Below, piece after piece: positions 47,859 to 56,682 of a stretch of DNA of 64,000 bases; the stretch's first letter is position 1, and each line of letters begins with the position of its first letter. The notes under the pieces were generated by a model that made no database searches, was not told the origin of the DNA, and saw only the letters and a list, made by a program, of their open reading frames with translations. The stretch comes from Photobacterium proteolyticum (GTDB taxonomy: Bacteria; Pseudomonadota; Gammaproteobacteria; Enterobacterales; Vibrionaceae): contig NZ_MJIL01000069.1 of the NCBI RefSeq assembly GCF_001939735.1, forward strand, positions 285,845 to 349,844, written 5' to 3'. The position numbers and the translations under genes are program-made.

Positions 47859-49073
47859 TTATTGGCGGTAGCTATGCAAGAAGCGCTCAAGGCGGCCGAT
47901 TGCCAGTTCGAGATCGTCAACCCGTGGCAGGGTGACGATGCGGAAATGATCCGGTTTCTTCCAGTTAAAACCGGTACCGTGGACCAGCAGGACTTTTTCC
48001 TGCTGCAAGAAGTCCAGCGCCATTCGCTCATCATCAACAATATTGAACTTTTTCTGATCCAGTTTCGGGAATAAGTACAGTGCTCCCTTGGGCTTCACGC
48101 AGGAAATACCGGGGATTGAGGTGATCATGTCATAGGCTTTGTCGCGCTGCTCGAGCAGACGTCCGCCGGGCAGGATCAGCTCGTTGATACTCTGGTAGCC
48201 ACCGAGCGCGGTTTGGATAGCATGCTGCATCGGGACATTGGCACAAAGGCGCATCGACGACAGCATCTCGAGCCCTTCTATATAAGGCTTGGCTAGGTGC
48301 CTCGGCCCAGATAGGATCATCCAGCCTGCGCGAAAGCCGCAAACGCGGTATGATTTTGACAGCCCGTTAAAGGTGACGCAGAAAACATCTTCGGCCAGCG
48401 GGGCGATAGAAGTATGCTGGGCACCTTCGTACAGGATTTTATCGTAAATCTCGTCGGCAAAAATAATCAGGTTATGCTGGCGGGCTATCTCTACCACTTC
48501 CAGCAGAAAGTCACGGCTATAAACTGCACCTGTCGGGTTGTTCGGGTTGATAAGTACAATACCGCGGGTATTGGGTGTGATTTTGCTGCGTATATCGTCA
48601 AGATCGGGGTACCAGTCAGCTTCCTCGTCACAGATGTAGTGAACCGGGTTTCCGCCAGAAAGCGACACTGCCGCTGTCCAGAGCGGGTAGTCCGGTGCCG
48701 GTACCAGAATCTCGTCACCATTGTTGAGCAGTGCCTGCATAGACATCATGATAAGCTCGGAGACACCGTTACCGATATAGACGTCTTCGACATCAATGTC
48801 GAGCATGCCGCGTTTTTGGTAATGCTGCACAACCGCTTTCCGGGCCGGATAAATGCCTTTTGAATCACAGTAGCCCTGTGATGTCGGCAAGTTACGGATC
48901 ACATCAACCAGGATCTCATCTGGTGCATCGAAGCCGAACGGGGCCGGGTTGCCGATGTTCAACTTCAGAATTTTGTGGCCCTCTTCTTCCATGCGTTTGG
49001 CATGTTTGAGAACGGGACCCCGTATGTCGTAGCAAACATTATTTAACTTGGATGACATCCCGATGTTGTGCAT
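47859..49073 (-). CDS. alaA: Alanine aminotransferase AlaA
   Basis: PLP-dependent transaminase making alanine from pyruvate and glutamate. The 404-aa protein has NIGNPAPFGFDAPDE, PAPDYPLWTAAVSLSGG, the INPNNPTGAVYS block, and PLP Lys in FNGLSKSYRVCGFRAGW. Start set at 49073, where AGGA precedes the codon and length equals E. coli AlaA (405). An in-frame start at 49112 extends into the leader. Divergent from menF across a 441-base regulatory region. Confidence 0.95.
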   Translation of the reverse strand: MHNIGMSSKLNNVCYDIRGPVLKHAKRMEEEGHKILKLNIGNPAPFGFDAPDEILVDVIRNLPTSQGYCDSKGIYPARKAVVQHYQKRGMLDIDVEDVYIGNGVSELIMMSMQALLNNGDEILVPAPDYPLWTAAVSLSGGNPVHYICDEEADWYPDLDDIRSKITPNTRGIVLINPNNPTGAVYSRDFLLEVVEIARQHNLIIFADEIYDKILYEGAQHTSIAPLAEDVFCVTFNGLSKSYRVCGFRAGWMILSGPRHLAKPYIEGLEMLSSMRLCANVPMQHAIQTALGGYQSINELILPGGRLLEQRDKAYDMITSIPGISCVKPKGALYLFPKLDQKKFNIVDDERMALDFLQQEKVLLVHGTGFNWKKPDHFRIVTLPRVDDLELAIGRLERFLHSYRQ

Positions 49074-49344
49074 TGCTTGATTCCTGCGCAAATTATTATG
49101 TGTTGACAACAAATTACACTATGAATCTGTATAAAATAAATACCCGACAGGAAAAAATCGTGAAGAATAGTGTTTTGTGTAATTAAATTCTATTTGCTTA
49201 GGTGTGATCCACTGGTTTCAGATCTGCCGTCGAGGTGTTCGCACCATAATTGTTTTGAGCTTGGTGGCTGAAATGGTACCTGACCGGGAGGAAATACTTT
49301 GTCGGGTGCCGTGATCAGTTGTGATGAGATATGAAGAGTCGTGT

Positions 49345-49366
49345 TGACTAATTACTTTATTAGTCA
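49345..49366. promoter_or_regulatory. Perfect inverted repeat upstream of menF
   Basis: TGACTAAT (49345-49352) and ATTAGTCA (49359-49366) separated by TACTTT. A likely operator; it overlaps a TTGACT that could serve as -35. The cognate regulator is unknown. Confidence 0.6.
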
Positions 49367-49388
49367 GACTGCATGAACTGAGGTAGAA

Positions 49389-49469
49389 TGGCACATTCAC
49401 TATGTGGTTAAGCATTTAACCCACATGAAGGTAGAATTATGTGCCAAGTGATTGGCATATTAACAATCA
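49389..49469 (+). promoter_or_regulatory. Structured menF leader with competing stems
   Basis: Outer stem TGGCACAT (49389-49396) with ATGTGCCA (49439-49446) encloses ATGTGG-TTAA (49402-49411) paired with TTAA-C-CCACAT (49416-49426). A third stem is TGATTG (49449-49454) with CAATCA (49464-49469). CACAT and ATGTG each occur twice and GGTAGAAT is directly repeated (49382, 49430), so alternative folds exclude each other. No T-run, so not a terminator; the menF start is 46 bases further. Confidence 0.5.
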
Positions 49470-49514
49470 GCCAGGGATGAGCCGCTAGGGTGCTTAGAGC
49501 TGAGTGAGGTTACC

Positions 49515-50831
49515 TTGACCGCGTTACAAACAGCAGTTGAGTCTTTGATTAAGAAAATTCAACAGGCGACACAAACAACCCAACGATTAACGGTAGCGCT
49601 GGATTTACCGGCCAATACCGACCTTATTGACTGGATGGAGTCACAACCTCTCTTTCCGAAATTTTACTGGCAGTCTCGTGATAGCCGTGAAGAGGTAGTG
49701 GCACTGGGCCAGATCAAAACTTTTTCCGATCCGATGGCGGCAGAAAAAGTGCTATCGGACGAACAACGCATCTGGGGCGGGCGCTCTTTTGACGGCCGGA
49801 CCAGCCGTAACCGGCGTTGCCTTTCTTCTTTTTTCTTTTTGCCGCAGCTGGAAGTGATCCGTTTGGACGGCAACTGGCAGCTGGCCGTAAACCTCTCGGC
49901 AGATGACAAAGAATGTACTTTGCAGGCATTGTCACAGGTCACGCCAGACACAACGGAAGTGCCTGAGATAAAAAGTAAGATCCTAGGTCGCTCATATGCG
50001 CCAGACTTTGCTGGTTGGTCTGCGATGATCGGTAATGCGCTGGATGCGATTTCACAAAATATTTTCGAAAAGGTGGTTCTGGCGCGACGCACGACGTTGC
50101 AGCTTGATCTGCCTGTTTCACCGGCACAGCTACTCAAGGCCAGTCGAAGCCGCAATATCAGCAGTTTTCATTTCATGATGGCGATGGATGCCAAGCACTG
50201 TTTTGTCGGCTCGACGCCAGAGCGTCTGTTCCTGCGTCAGGAGCGCGATCTGCAAACCGAAGCACTGGCGGGCACGATAGGCCGCGGGCAGGATCTGTCG
50301 GAAGACGACCAATTGGCGCAATGGCTTATGGACGACAATAAGAACCGCTATGAGAACCGTCTGGTGGTGGATGATATTGTCAGCCGCCTGGTGCCCCGCT
50401 GTGCAACGATGAACGTTGCCGACACGCCGGAGCTGGTCCGTCTGCGCAAAGTGCAACATTTGAAACGCAGTATTGGTGCCCAGCTTAATGAGCAGGTCTA
50501 CAGTGCCGATCTGTTAGATAGCCTGCAGCCGACCGCGGCCATTGCCGGCTTGCCCCGTGACAAGGCATTGGATTTTATTACCGAGCATGAACCTTTTGCC
50601 CGGGGCTGGTACAGTGGTGCGGTGGGTTTTCTTAGCCGTCAGCGCAGTGAGTTCTGTGTAGCTATCCGCAGTGCGCTAATCATGGGCGAAGAGCTTCACC
50701 TGTTTGCAGGGGCGGGCATTGTTCCTGGTTCTACTGCTGACAGCGAATGGCAGGAGCTGGATCGCAAGACTTCGACGCTATGCAGCCTGCTCGGCTCCGA
50801 TGAACCGGAACTGGAGCGTAAATCTGCATGA
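49515..50831 (+). CDS. menF: Isochorismate synthase MenF
   Basis: Converts chorismate to isochorismate, entry to menaquinone. The 438 aa include the chorismate-binding enzyme core: KVVLARRTTLQL, FVGSTPERLFLRQ, TEALAGTIGRG, and GWYSGAVGFLS near the end. The start is TTG at 49515 with GAGG six bases upstream; the ATG codons inside begin too late. An ATGA overlap joins menF to menD. Regulation probably involves the palindrome and hairpins upstream. Confidence 0.94.
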   Translation: MTALQTAVESLIKKIQQATQTTQRLTVALDLPANTDLIDWMESQPLFPKFYWQSRDSREEVVALGQIKTFSDPMAAEKVLSDEQRIWGGRSFDGRTSRNRRCLSSFFFLPQLEVIRLDGNWQLAVNLSADDKECTLQALSQVTPDTTEVPEIKSKILGRSYAPDFAGWSAMIGNALDAISQNIFEKVVLARRTTLQLDLPVSPAQLLKASRSRNISSFHFMMAMDAKHCFVGSTPERLFLRQERDLQTEALAGTIGRGQDLSEDDQLAQWLMDDNKNRYENRLVVDDIVSRLVPRCATMNVADTPELVRLRKVQHLKRSIGAQLNEQVYSADLLDSLQPTAAIAGLPRDKALDFITEHEPFARGWYSGAVGFLSRQRSEFCVAIRSALIMGEELHLFAGAGIVPGSTADSEWQELDRKTSTLCSLLGSDEPELERKSA

Positions 50832-52576
50832 CTCGGGCTGGATTAACACCGTTATCGGTTCAGAGTGATGCTTCCGCATATCGGGCTGCCCTGAATAACC
50901 AGTGGGCTGGCCTGATGCTCGAAGAACTGGTACGGCTGGGCGTTAAACATGTGTGTATTGCGCCTGGCTCTCGTTCTACTCCCTTGACTCTGGCGGCGGC
51001 CAATAATGACAGGCTGACGCTGCATACTCACTTTGATGAGCGCGGGTTGGGCTTTTTGGCGTTGGGTATTGCGAAAGCATCGCAACAGCCTGTTGCCGTG
51101 ATTGTGACTTCGGGTACCGCCGTTGCCAATTTATTGCCAGCTGTTGCCGAAGCCGGTTTGACAGGCGAAAAACTGGTAGTGCTGACATCGGATCGCCCCG
51201 TGGAGCTGATCCAGTGCGGCGCGAATCAGGCTATTCGTCAGCATGGCATTTTTTCCGACCATGTGACTGAATTTCACGATATCCCGTCGCCGACGCTTGA
51301 AATTGCGCCTGGCTGGTTGTTGACTACGATTGATACGGCCATGTATCAGCAATCGATTCAAGGTGGTGCCATTCACTTTAATTGCCGTTATCCCGAGCCT
51401 TTGTACGGTGAAGACGTCGATTTTTCCCACTACCTTTCACCGCTGAAAGAATGGCTGGCTGATGATCAGCCGTATACTCATTTCCAACAGGCTGATGCCG
51501 GACAGGTCACGCTGGACAATCTAGCCTGGTCTTCGCTGGTCGCGAAGAAAGGGCTTGTTGTTGCCGGTAGGATGTTACCTGGTGAATTGTCTGCGGTTCA
51601 GGTGCTGGCTGATAAACTGGGTTGGCCATTATTGGTTGATCCCCAGGCGGGCGGAACCAGTGACTGGGCCGGTTATGATGTCTGGATGCAAAATGCCGAG
51701 TGTCGCCGACATATTGAACAGGCTGAGGCAGTATTACAGTTCGGTGCCCGTTTAGTCTCTAAACGCCTATTGCAATTGATAGCCGAGCGGCAGTGGCAGG
51801 ACTATTGGCTGGTGGATCCTCTGTCGATACGGCTGGACCCATCTCACCGCCGTAGCCAGCGTATTCAGGCAAATATCAGAGTTTGGGCTGAAATCGCAAC
51901 TCAGCAATTGTCTGCTTCTGTTCACTCTGGTTGGGCTGAGCCACTAAAACGCGCCTCAGCCGGGTATTTTGAATTATTGGCCGGACGCGAGAAGAGTCTG
52001 AATGAGGTCAGCCTGGCGGCTCATTTGCCTTGCTGGTTGCCAGAGCATACCGAACTGTTTCTCGGCAATAGCCTGATTGTTCGTCTGCTGGATATGTGTG
52101 GTCAGTTGCCACTAACCGCAACGTTTGCCAATCGCGGCGCATCCGGTATTGATGGCCTGATTGCAACGGCGGCAGGAGTGCAGCAGGCAAGACAGGCCCC
52201 TTTGCTTTGTGTGCTGGGCGATACATCGCTGCTTTATGATCTCAACTCTCTGGCACTGTTGAAACAGGCTGACTACCCGGTTGTGGTGCTGGTGACCAAT
52301 AACGATGGCGGGGCGATTTTTGATCTCTTGCCCGTTCCTGAGCAGCAGAAAGAATCCTTGTACCGGATGCCGCACGGGCTGGAATTCAGCCATGCTGCTG
52401 CTATGTTCGGATTAAATTATTCCTGTCCGAACTCATTGCAGGAAGCCGAACAGGCTTGTCGTCAGGGGTTAAGCCAACCGGGAGCGACACTGATCGAAAT
52501 CAAAACGCCGTCAGGTCAAAGCGGTGAGCTGATAAAGGCACTGTTTGCAGAGGTGAGGAATGCCACTTTACTCTGA
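50828..52576 (+). CDS. menD: SEPHCHC synthase MenD
   Basis: ThDP-dependent addition of succinic semialdehyde (from 2-oxoglutarate) to isochorismate. The 582 aa contain the pyrimidine-domain Glu region (GSRSTPLTLAAANN, THFDERGLGFLALG), VTSGTAVANLLPA, and the ThDP/Mg motif from GDTSLLYDLNSL to NNDGGAIFDLLP. Typical for MenD are NRGASGIDG and SGWAEP. Start overlaps menF by four bases, and the 3' end overlaps menH by 17 bases. Confidence 0.96.
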   Translation: MTRAGLTPLSVQSDASAYRAALNNQWAGLMLEELVRLGVKHVCIAPGSRSTPLTLAAANNDRLTLHTHFDERGLGFLALGIAKASQQPVAVIVTSGTAVANLLPAVAEAGLTGEKLVVLTSDRPVELIQCGANQAIRQHGIFSDHVTEFHDIPSPTLEIAPGWLLTTIDTAMYQQSIQGGAIHFNCRYPEPLYGEDVDFSHYLSPLKEWLADDQPYTHFQQADAGQVTLDNLAWSSLVAKKGLVVAGRMLPGELSAVQVLADKLGWPLLVDPQAGGTSDWAGYDVWMQNAECRRHIEQAEAVLQFGARLVSKRLLQLIAERQWQDYWLVDPLSIRLDPSHRRSQRIQANIRVWAEIATQQLSASVHSGWAEPLKRASAGYFELLAGREKSLNEVSLAAHLPCWLPEHTELFLGNSLIVRLLDMCGQLPLTATFANRGASGIDGLIATAAGVQQARQAPLLCVLGDTSLLYDLNSLALLKQADYPVVVLVTNNDGGAIFDLLPVPEQQKESLYRMPHGLEFSHAAAMFGLNYSCPNSLQEAEQACRQGLSQPGATLIEIKTPSGQSGELIKALFAEVRNATLL

Positions 52577-53348
52577 AACTTATGGCTGTCGGACCGGAGA
52601 TGGCACTGAGCGCCCGGTGCTGGTTTTTCTGCATGGTCTGCTTGGCTCCGGGCAAGACTGGCGCCAGGTGGTAAATAGTTTGTCGGCATCGTATGACTGC
52701 CTGACGATTGATTTGCCCGGGCATGGTCATAGTCAGCTATTGATGCCGTCCGATTTCGAGCAGGTAAACCGGCAGATCTTGCAAACCCTGTCACACCGCA
52801 ATGTTCGCTTTTATGTGCTGATTGGCTACTCGATGGGAGCTCGCCTCGCCATGTATCATGCTTGTTTTCCTGACAATCAGCATCGGGGAAAACTGGTTGG
52901 GATGGTACTCGAAGGCGGTCATTTTGGTCTTCCGCGCGCAGAATGTGCCGCCAGACTAGCCAATGATCAGAAATGGGCACAGCGATTTGCGTCAGAACCT
53001 ATTTCCCAAGTTCTGGCCGATTGGTATCAGCAATCTGTTTTTTCGTCACTAAATCATGACCAAAGACAAAGTTTGATCTCAAAACGCAGTGATAACCTTG
53101 GGGCTGGTATAGCACGTATGTTACAGGCTACATCGTTAGCCAAACAACCCGAGCTGCAGTTACGGGTTGAACAATTGTCGTTCCCGGTTCACTATATTTG
53201 CGGAGAGAACGACAACAAATTCAGAAGCCTGGCTGAAAACTCGGGATTGGATCTGACCGTGATCCCGTCAGCGGGGCATAATGTCCATGTTGAACTACCT
53301 CATGAGTTCAGTATGGCTGTCACTCATTTTTTAGATAGATTGGAATAA
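52560..53348 (+). CDS. menH: SHCHC synthase MenH
   Basis: Alpha/beta-hydrolase that eliminates pyruvate from SEPHCHC to give SHCHC. The 262 aa keep the oxyanion FLHGLLGSGQDW, nucleophile elbow Ser in IGYSMGARLAMY, the late Asp in CGENDNKF and His in SAGHNVHVELP. Start chosen at 52560, inside the menD end, following GAGGTGAGGA. menB begins four bases after its stop. Confidence 0.93.
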   Translation: MPLYSETYGCRTGDGTERPVLVFLHGLLGSGQDWRQVVNSLSASYDCLTIDLPGHGHSQLLMPSDFEQVNRQILQTLSHRNVRFYVLIGYSMGARLAMYHACFPDNQHRGKLVGMVLEGGHFGLPRAECAARLANDQKWAQRFASEPISQVLADWYQQSVFSSLNHDQRQSLISKRSDNLGAGIARMLQATSLAKQPELQLRVEQLSFPVHYICGENDNKFRSLAENSGLDLTVIPSAGHNVHVELPHEFSMAVTHFLDRLE

Positions 53349-53351
53349 ATC

Positions 53352-54218
53352 ATGGCAAGAACCGTAGGTCTGACTGAAGAAGAACTGTATGCACCGGCAG
53401 AATGGACGGATTGTTCAGAAGGTTATGAAGACATTCTTTTTGAAAAATCAGCAGATGGTATCGCGAAGATCACCATTAACCGTCCACAGGTACGCAATGC
53501 ATTTCGTCCTCAGACAGTGAAAGAGATGATTGATGCGCTGGCTGATGCCCGCTACGACGAGCAGGTTGGCGTAATTGTTCTGACGGGTCAGGGTAAAGAT
53601 GCGTTTTGCTCGGGCGGTGATCAGAAGATCCGCGGTGACTACGGCGGCTACCGTGATGAATCAGGTACCCACCACCTGAACGTGTTGGATTTCCAGCGTC
53701 AAATCCGCACGTGTCCTAAGCCGGTGATTGCCTCTGTGGCTGGTTATGCCGTTGGCGGTGGTCATGTTCTGCACATGATGTGTGATCTGACAATCGCGGC
53801 AGATAATGCCCAGTTTGGCCAGACAGGTCCTAAAGTCGGCTCTTTTGACGGCGGCTGGGGTGCTTCTTACATGGCACGTATTGTTGGCCAGAAGAAAGCA
53901 CGTGAAATTTGGTTCCTGTGTCGTTTCTATGATGCTCAGGAAGCTCTGGATATGGGCCTGGTAAACCATGTTGTCCCATACGAAGAGCTAGAGCGTGAGA
54001 CAGTCCGCTGGTGTCGCGAGACGCTGCAGCATAGCCCTATGGCGCTACGTTGCCTGAAAGCGGCCCTGAATGCCGACTGTGATGGTCAGGCGGGTCTGCA
54101 GGAGCTGGCAGGTAATGCGACGATGATGTTCTACATGACAGAAGAAGGTCAGGAAGGTCGTAACTCGTTTAACGAGAAGCGCCGTCCGGACTTCAGCAAG
54201 TTCAAACGTAACCCATAA
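53352..54218 (+). CDS. menB: 1,4-Dihydroxy-2-naphthoyl-CoA synthase
   Basis: Crotonase-family ring closure of o-succinylbenzoyl-CoA to DHNA-CoA. The 288 aa have [17 protein letters not shown], oxyanion segment [50 protein letters not shown] (cited in part: Gly-rich loop and bicarbonate-binding region) and the C-terminal [16 protein letters not shown] tail. Clear ATG start. Placement fourth in the menF-D-H-B-C-E order is identical to E. coli. Confidence 0.97.
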   Translation: MARTVGLTEEELYAPAEWTDCSEGYEDILFEKSADGIAKITINRPQVRNAFRPQTVKEMIDALADARYDEQVGVIVLTGQGKDAFCSGGDQKIRGDYGGYRDESGTHHLNVLDFQRQIRTCPKPVIASVAGYAVGGGHVLHMMCDLTIAADNAQFGQTGPKVGSFDGGWGASYMARIVGQKKAREIWFLCRFYDAQEALDMGLVNHVVPYEELERETVRWCRETLQHSPMALRCLKAALNADCDGQAGLQELAGNATMMFYMTEEGQEGRNSFNEKRRPDFSKFKRNP

Positions 54219-54233
54219 GCGAGTACTGAATTT

Positions 54234-55208
54234 ATGCGTAGCGCAAAGTTGTATCAGTACCAGCTGCCAATGGACAGTGGTGTAATTCTGCGTAATCAGC
54301 GTCTGGTAACCCGTGAGGGCTGGATTGTTGAATTACGTGACGGTGAGGCTGTCGGTTTCGGTGAGGTTGCGCCGTTGCCGGAGTTTAGTCAGGAAACGGC
54401 TGAGCAGGCTGGCCAGCAGGCTCAGCAACTGCTGAATGCCTGGGTAAACGGAGAAGCGCTTGATTATGCTACTGCGCTTCCTTCGGTAGCATTTGGCCTG
54501 AGTATGGCCGAGCTTGAATTGGCCGGTGGCCTGCCAGCGGAAGGTAACTATCAGGTTGCACCGCTGTGTGCCGGTGATCCGGACGATTTGGTCGAAGAAC
54601 TTAGCAAGATGTCGGGCGATAAGATTGCCAAAATCAAGGTCGGCATGTATGAGGCAGTTCGCGATGGCATGGTCGCCAACATGTTTATCGAGGCGATCCC
54701 GGAGATCCGTTTACGTCTGGATGCCAACCGAAAATGGACGCCGCTGAAAGCACAGCAGTTTGCCAAGTATGTTAAGCCTGAGCATCGTGCCGGCATTGCG
54801 TTTCTTGAAGAGCCGTGCAAGACGCCGGCTGACAGCCTGGCTTTTGCCGCGGAAACCGGTATCAATATCGCATGGGACGAAACGGTCCGTGACGAAGGGT
54901 TTGAGGTCAAAGCAGAACCTGGCGTGGTCGCAATTGTAATTAAACCGACTCTGGTGGGCTCTGTTCAGCGTTGTATGGAGCTTGTTGAGCAAGCGCATGA
55001 CGCCAAGCTGACCGCAGTGATCAGCTCCAGCATGGAGTCGAGCCTGGGGCTGAATCAGCTCGCACGTTTTGCGGCCTGGCAGACACCGGGTGTGATCCCT
55101 GGACTTGATACCATGCAATTGTTCAGGGCGCAGCTTGAAACACCGTGGCCGAATTGCGATCTGTCGGTAACCGGATTGTCTGAACTTGAGGTAGTATGGC
55201 AGAAGTAA
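54234..55208 (+). CDS. menC: o-Succinylbenzoate synthase
   Basis: Enolase-superfamily dehydratase that turns SHCHC into o-succinylbenzoate. The 324 aa show [12 protein letters not shown] (catalytic Lys), [11 protein letters not shown] and FLEEPCKTP metal ligands, AWDETVRD, and [11 protein letters not shown] with the second Lys. The ATG follows menB by 15 bases and the 3' end overlaps menE by 13 bases, so translation is coupled. Confidence 0.95.
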   Translation: MRSAKLYQYQLPMDSGVILRNQRLVTREGWIVELRDGEAVGFGEVAPLPEFSQETAEQAGQQAQQLLNAWVNGEALDYATALPSVAFGLSMAELELAGGLPAEGNYQVAPLCAGDPDDLVEELSKMSGDKIAKIKVGMYEAVRDGMVANMFIEAIPEIRLRLDANRKWTPLKAQQFAKYVKPEHRAGIAFLEEPCKTPADSLAFAAETGINIAWDETVRDEGFEVKAEPGVVAIVIKPTLVGSVQRCMELVEQAHDAKLTAVISSSMESSLGLNQLARFAAWQTPGVIPGLDTMQLFRAQLETPWPNCDLSVTGLSELEVVWQK

Positions 55209-56602
55209 CGTCATACTTTGCCACATGGCCCTGGCAACACTGGGCAACAAAGCGGCCGTCAACGGCCGCTTTGTCTTTTGGCGAGCAGACATTTAGCTGG
55301 GCTGAGGTTTCGGCGCGTGTTGATGAGTATGCACAGGGTCTGGTTGAGCAGGGGGTGAAGCGTGATCAGCTTATTGCTGTTGTTGCCCCTAACTCGGTGC
55401 AGGTACTGTGGCTGATTCTGGCTGCCATCCGGGTCGGAGCCCGATATGTGGGCTTAAACCCGAGAAGCAGTCGGCCTGAGCTGGACCAGCAGCTTGATTC
55501 GCTGCAATGTGATTTCATCTGGTATCCCGCCAAAAACGAACATGCATTCGAACATTACGCCCGAGTGAGCCTGTTGCCACCTCAGCAGCCTCGTTTGGTA
55601 CCGGTAACCTGGCAGCCGACGCGCCCGGCGACCTTGACTTTGACGTCAGGCTCTACCGGGCAACCAAAGGCTGTGGTGCACTCTGCACAAAGCCAGCTGG
55701 CAAGTGCTGCCGGGTTATTGGAGTGGATGGATTATGGTGAGCAGGATAGCTGGCTGCTGTCGTTACCGTTATTTCATATCTCGGGGCTGGCAATTGTCTG
55801 GCGATGGTTATATCGCGGGGCGGGACTGGTTGTTGCCGAACCTGCACAGTTCGAGACGGCTCTTGCTACCGTTACCCACGCATCATTGGTTCCGACTCAG
55901 CTTCAGCGGCTACTGGCCTCGCAAGACCGTCCTGATTCAACTTCATTAGCCCTAAAGCAGGTGCTACTGGGGGGCGCGGTTATCCCTGTCAGTTTGACGA
56001 AACAGGCTGAGGCTGCCGGGATTAATTGTTGGTGTGGTTATGGTCTGACCGAAATGGGCTCAACCGTGACGGCCAAACGGGCAGATGCCAGCGGTGGTGT
56101 CGGCAGTGTGCTGCCCAACCGGGATCTTACTCTGAAAGACGGTGAAATCTTGGTACGGGGTAAGACGCAGTGCATCGGATATTATCGTAATAAGACTATT
56201 TTTCCGGTTGCTGATGCCGAGTGGTTCGCAACCAAGGATCTTGGCCACTGGTCTGGCGAAGAGCTCCATATTCTTGGCCGGATCGATAACATGTTTATTT
56301 CTGGCGGTGAAAACATTCAGCCTGAGATGATCGAGAAGGAGCTGCTGGCACACCCTGGTGTGAAACAGGCATTTGTGCTGCCTGTCGATGACAGTGAGTA
56401 TGGTCAGCGTCCGGTTGCGGTTGTCGAAGCAGAAACGCCACTCGATAATAATCTTAAGCAGAAACTGCACGAGTATATGCAGGAAAGAGTCACGACATTC
56501 CGTCGCCCGGTTGAATACCTGGAAATGCCCGATAACCTGGGAGCGGGCGGGATCAAGGTCTCGCGTAAACGCCTGGCTGAGTGGCTTGATACACAGGAAT
56601 GA
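55196..56602 (+). CDS. menE: o-Succinylbenzoate-CoA ligase
   Basis: ATP-dependent activation of o-succinylbenzoate to its CoA thioester; adenylate-forming enzyme. The 468 aa carry the P-loop [17 protein letters not shown], the aromatic [14 protein letters not shown] region, the [10 protein letters not shown] motif and the hinge [18 protein letters not shown] with the C-terminal Lys ([14 protein letters not shown]). The last gene of the men operon; a palindromic repeat follows. menA and ubiE, needed to finish menaquinone, are elsewhere. Confidence 0.95.
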   Translation: MAEVTSYFATWPWQHWATKRPSTAALSFGEQTFSWAEVSARVDEYAQGLVEQGVKRDQLIAVVAPNSVQVLWLILAAIRVGARYVGLNPRSSRPELDQQLDSLQCDFIWYPAKNEHAFEHYARVSLLPPQQPRLVPVTWQPTRPATLTLTSGSTGQPKAVVHSAQSQLASAAGLLEWMDYGEQDSWLLSLPLFHISGLAIVWRWLYRGAGLVVAEPAQFETALATVTHASLVPTQLQRLLASQDRPDSTSLALKQVLLGGAVIPVSLTKQAEAAGINCWCGYGLTEMGSTVTAKRADASGGVGSVLPNRDLTLKDGEILVRGKTQCIGYYRNKTIFPVADAEWFATKDLGHWSGEELHILGRIDNMFISGGENIQPEMIEKELLAHPGVKQAFVLPVDDSEYGQRPVAVVEAETPLDNNLKQKLHEYMQERVTTFRRPVEYLEMPDNLGAGGIKVSRKRLAEWLDTQE

Positions 56603-56640
56603 GTCTGGTACTAAGCTCTTTAATGTGAAGCCTTTATGTT

Positions 56641-56670
56641 CCCTCCCCTTATGAAGGGGAGGGCTAGGGG
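56641..56670. repeat. G/C-rich palindromic repeat, copy 4 (after menE)
   Basis: CCCTCCCCTT, ATG loop, AAGGGGAGGG (56641-56663), identical to copy 1 at 14280-14302, then CTAGGGG. It lies between convergent menE and the LplT-PlsC gene. Confidence 0.85.
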
Positions 56671-56682
56671 TTAACTACAACA

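Larger units (their letters stand above)
49074..49514. other. alaA/menF divergent regulatory region
   Basis: A 441-base spacer. The left part is A/T-rich and holds the alaA promoter area. The right part holds a perfect 8+8 bp inverted repeat (49345-49366) and a set of hairpins (49389-49469). A 65-codon minus-strand frame within it (49218-49415) has no ribosome site or recognisable domain and is not called. Confidence 0.55.

Noticed and set aside
49218-49415. A 65-codon minus-strand frame in the alaA-menF spacer
   Set aside because: It covers the palindrome and part of the menF leader, has no ribosome site and no recognisable domain.
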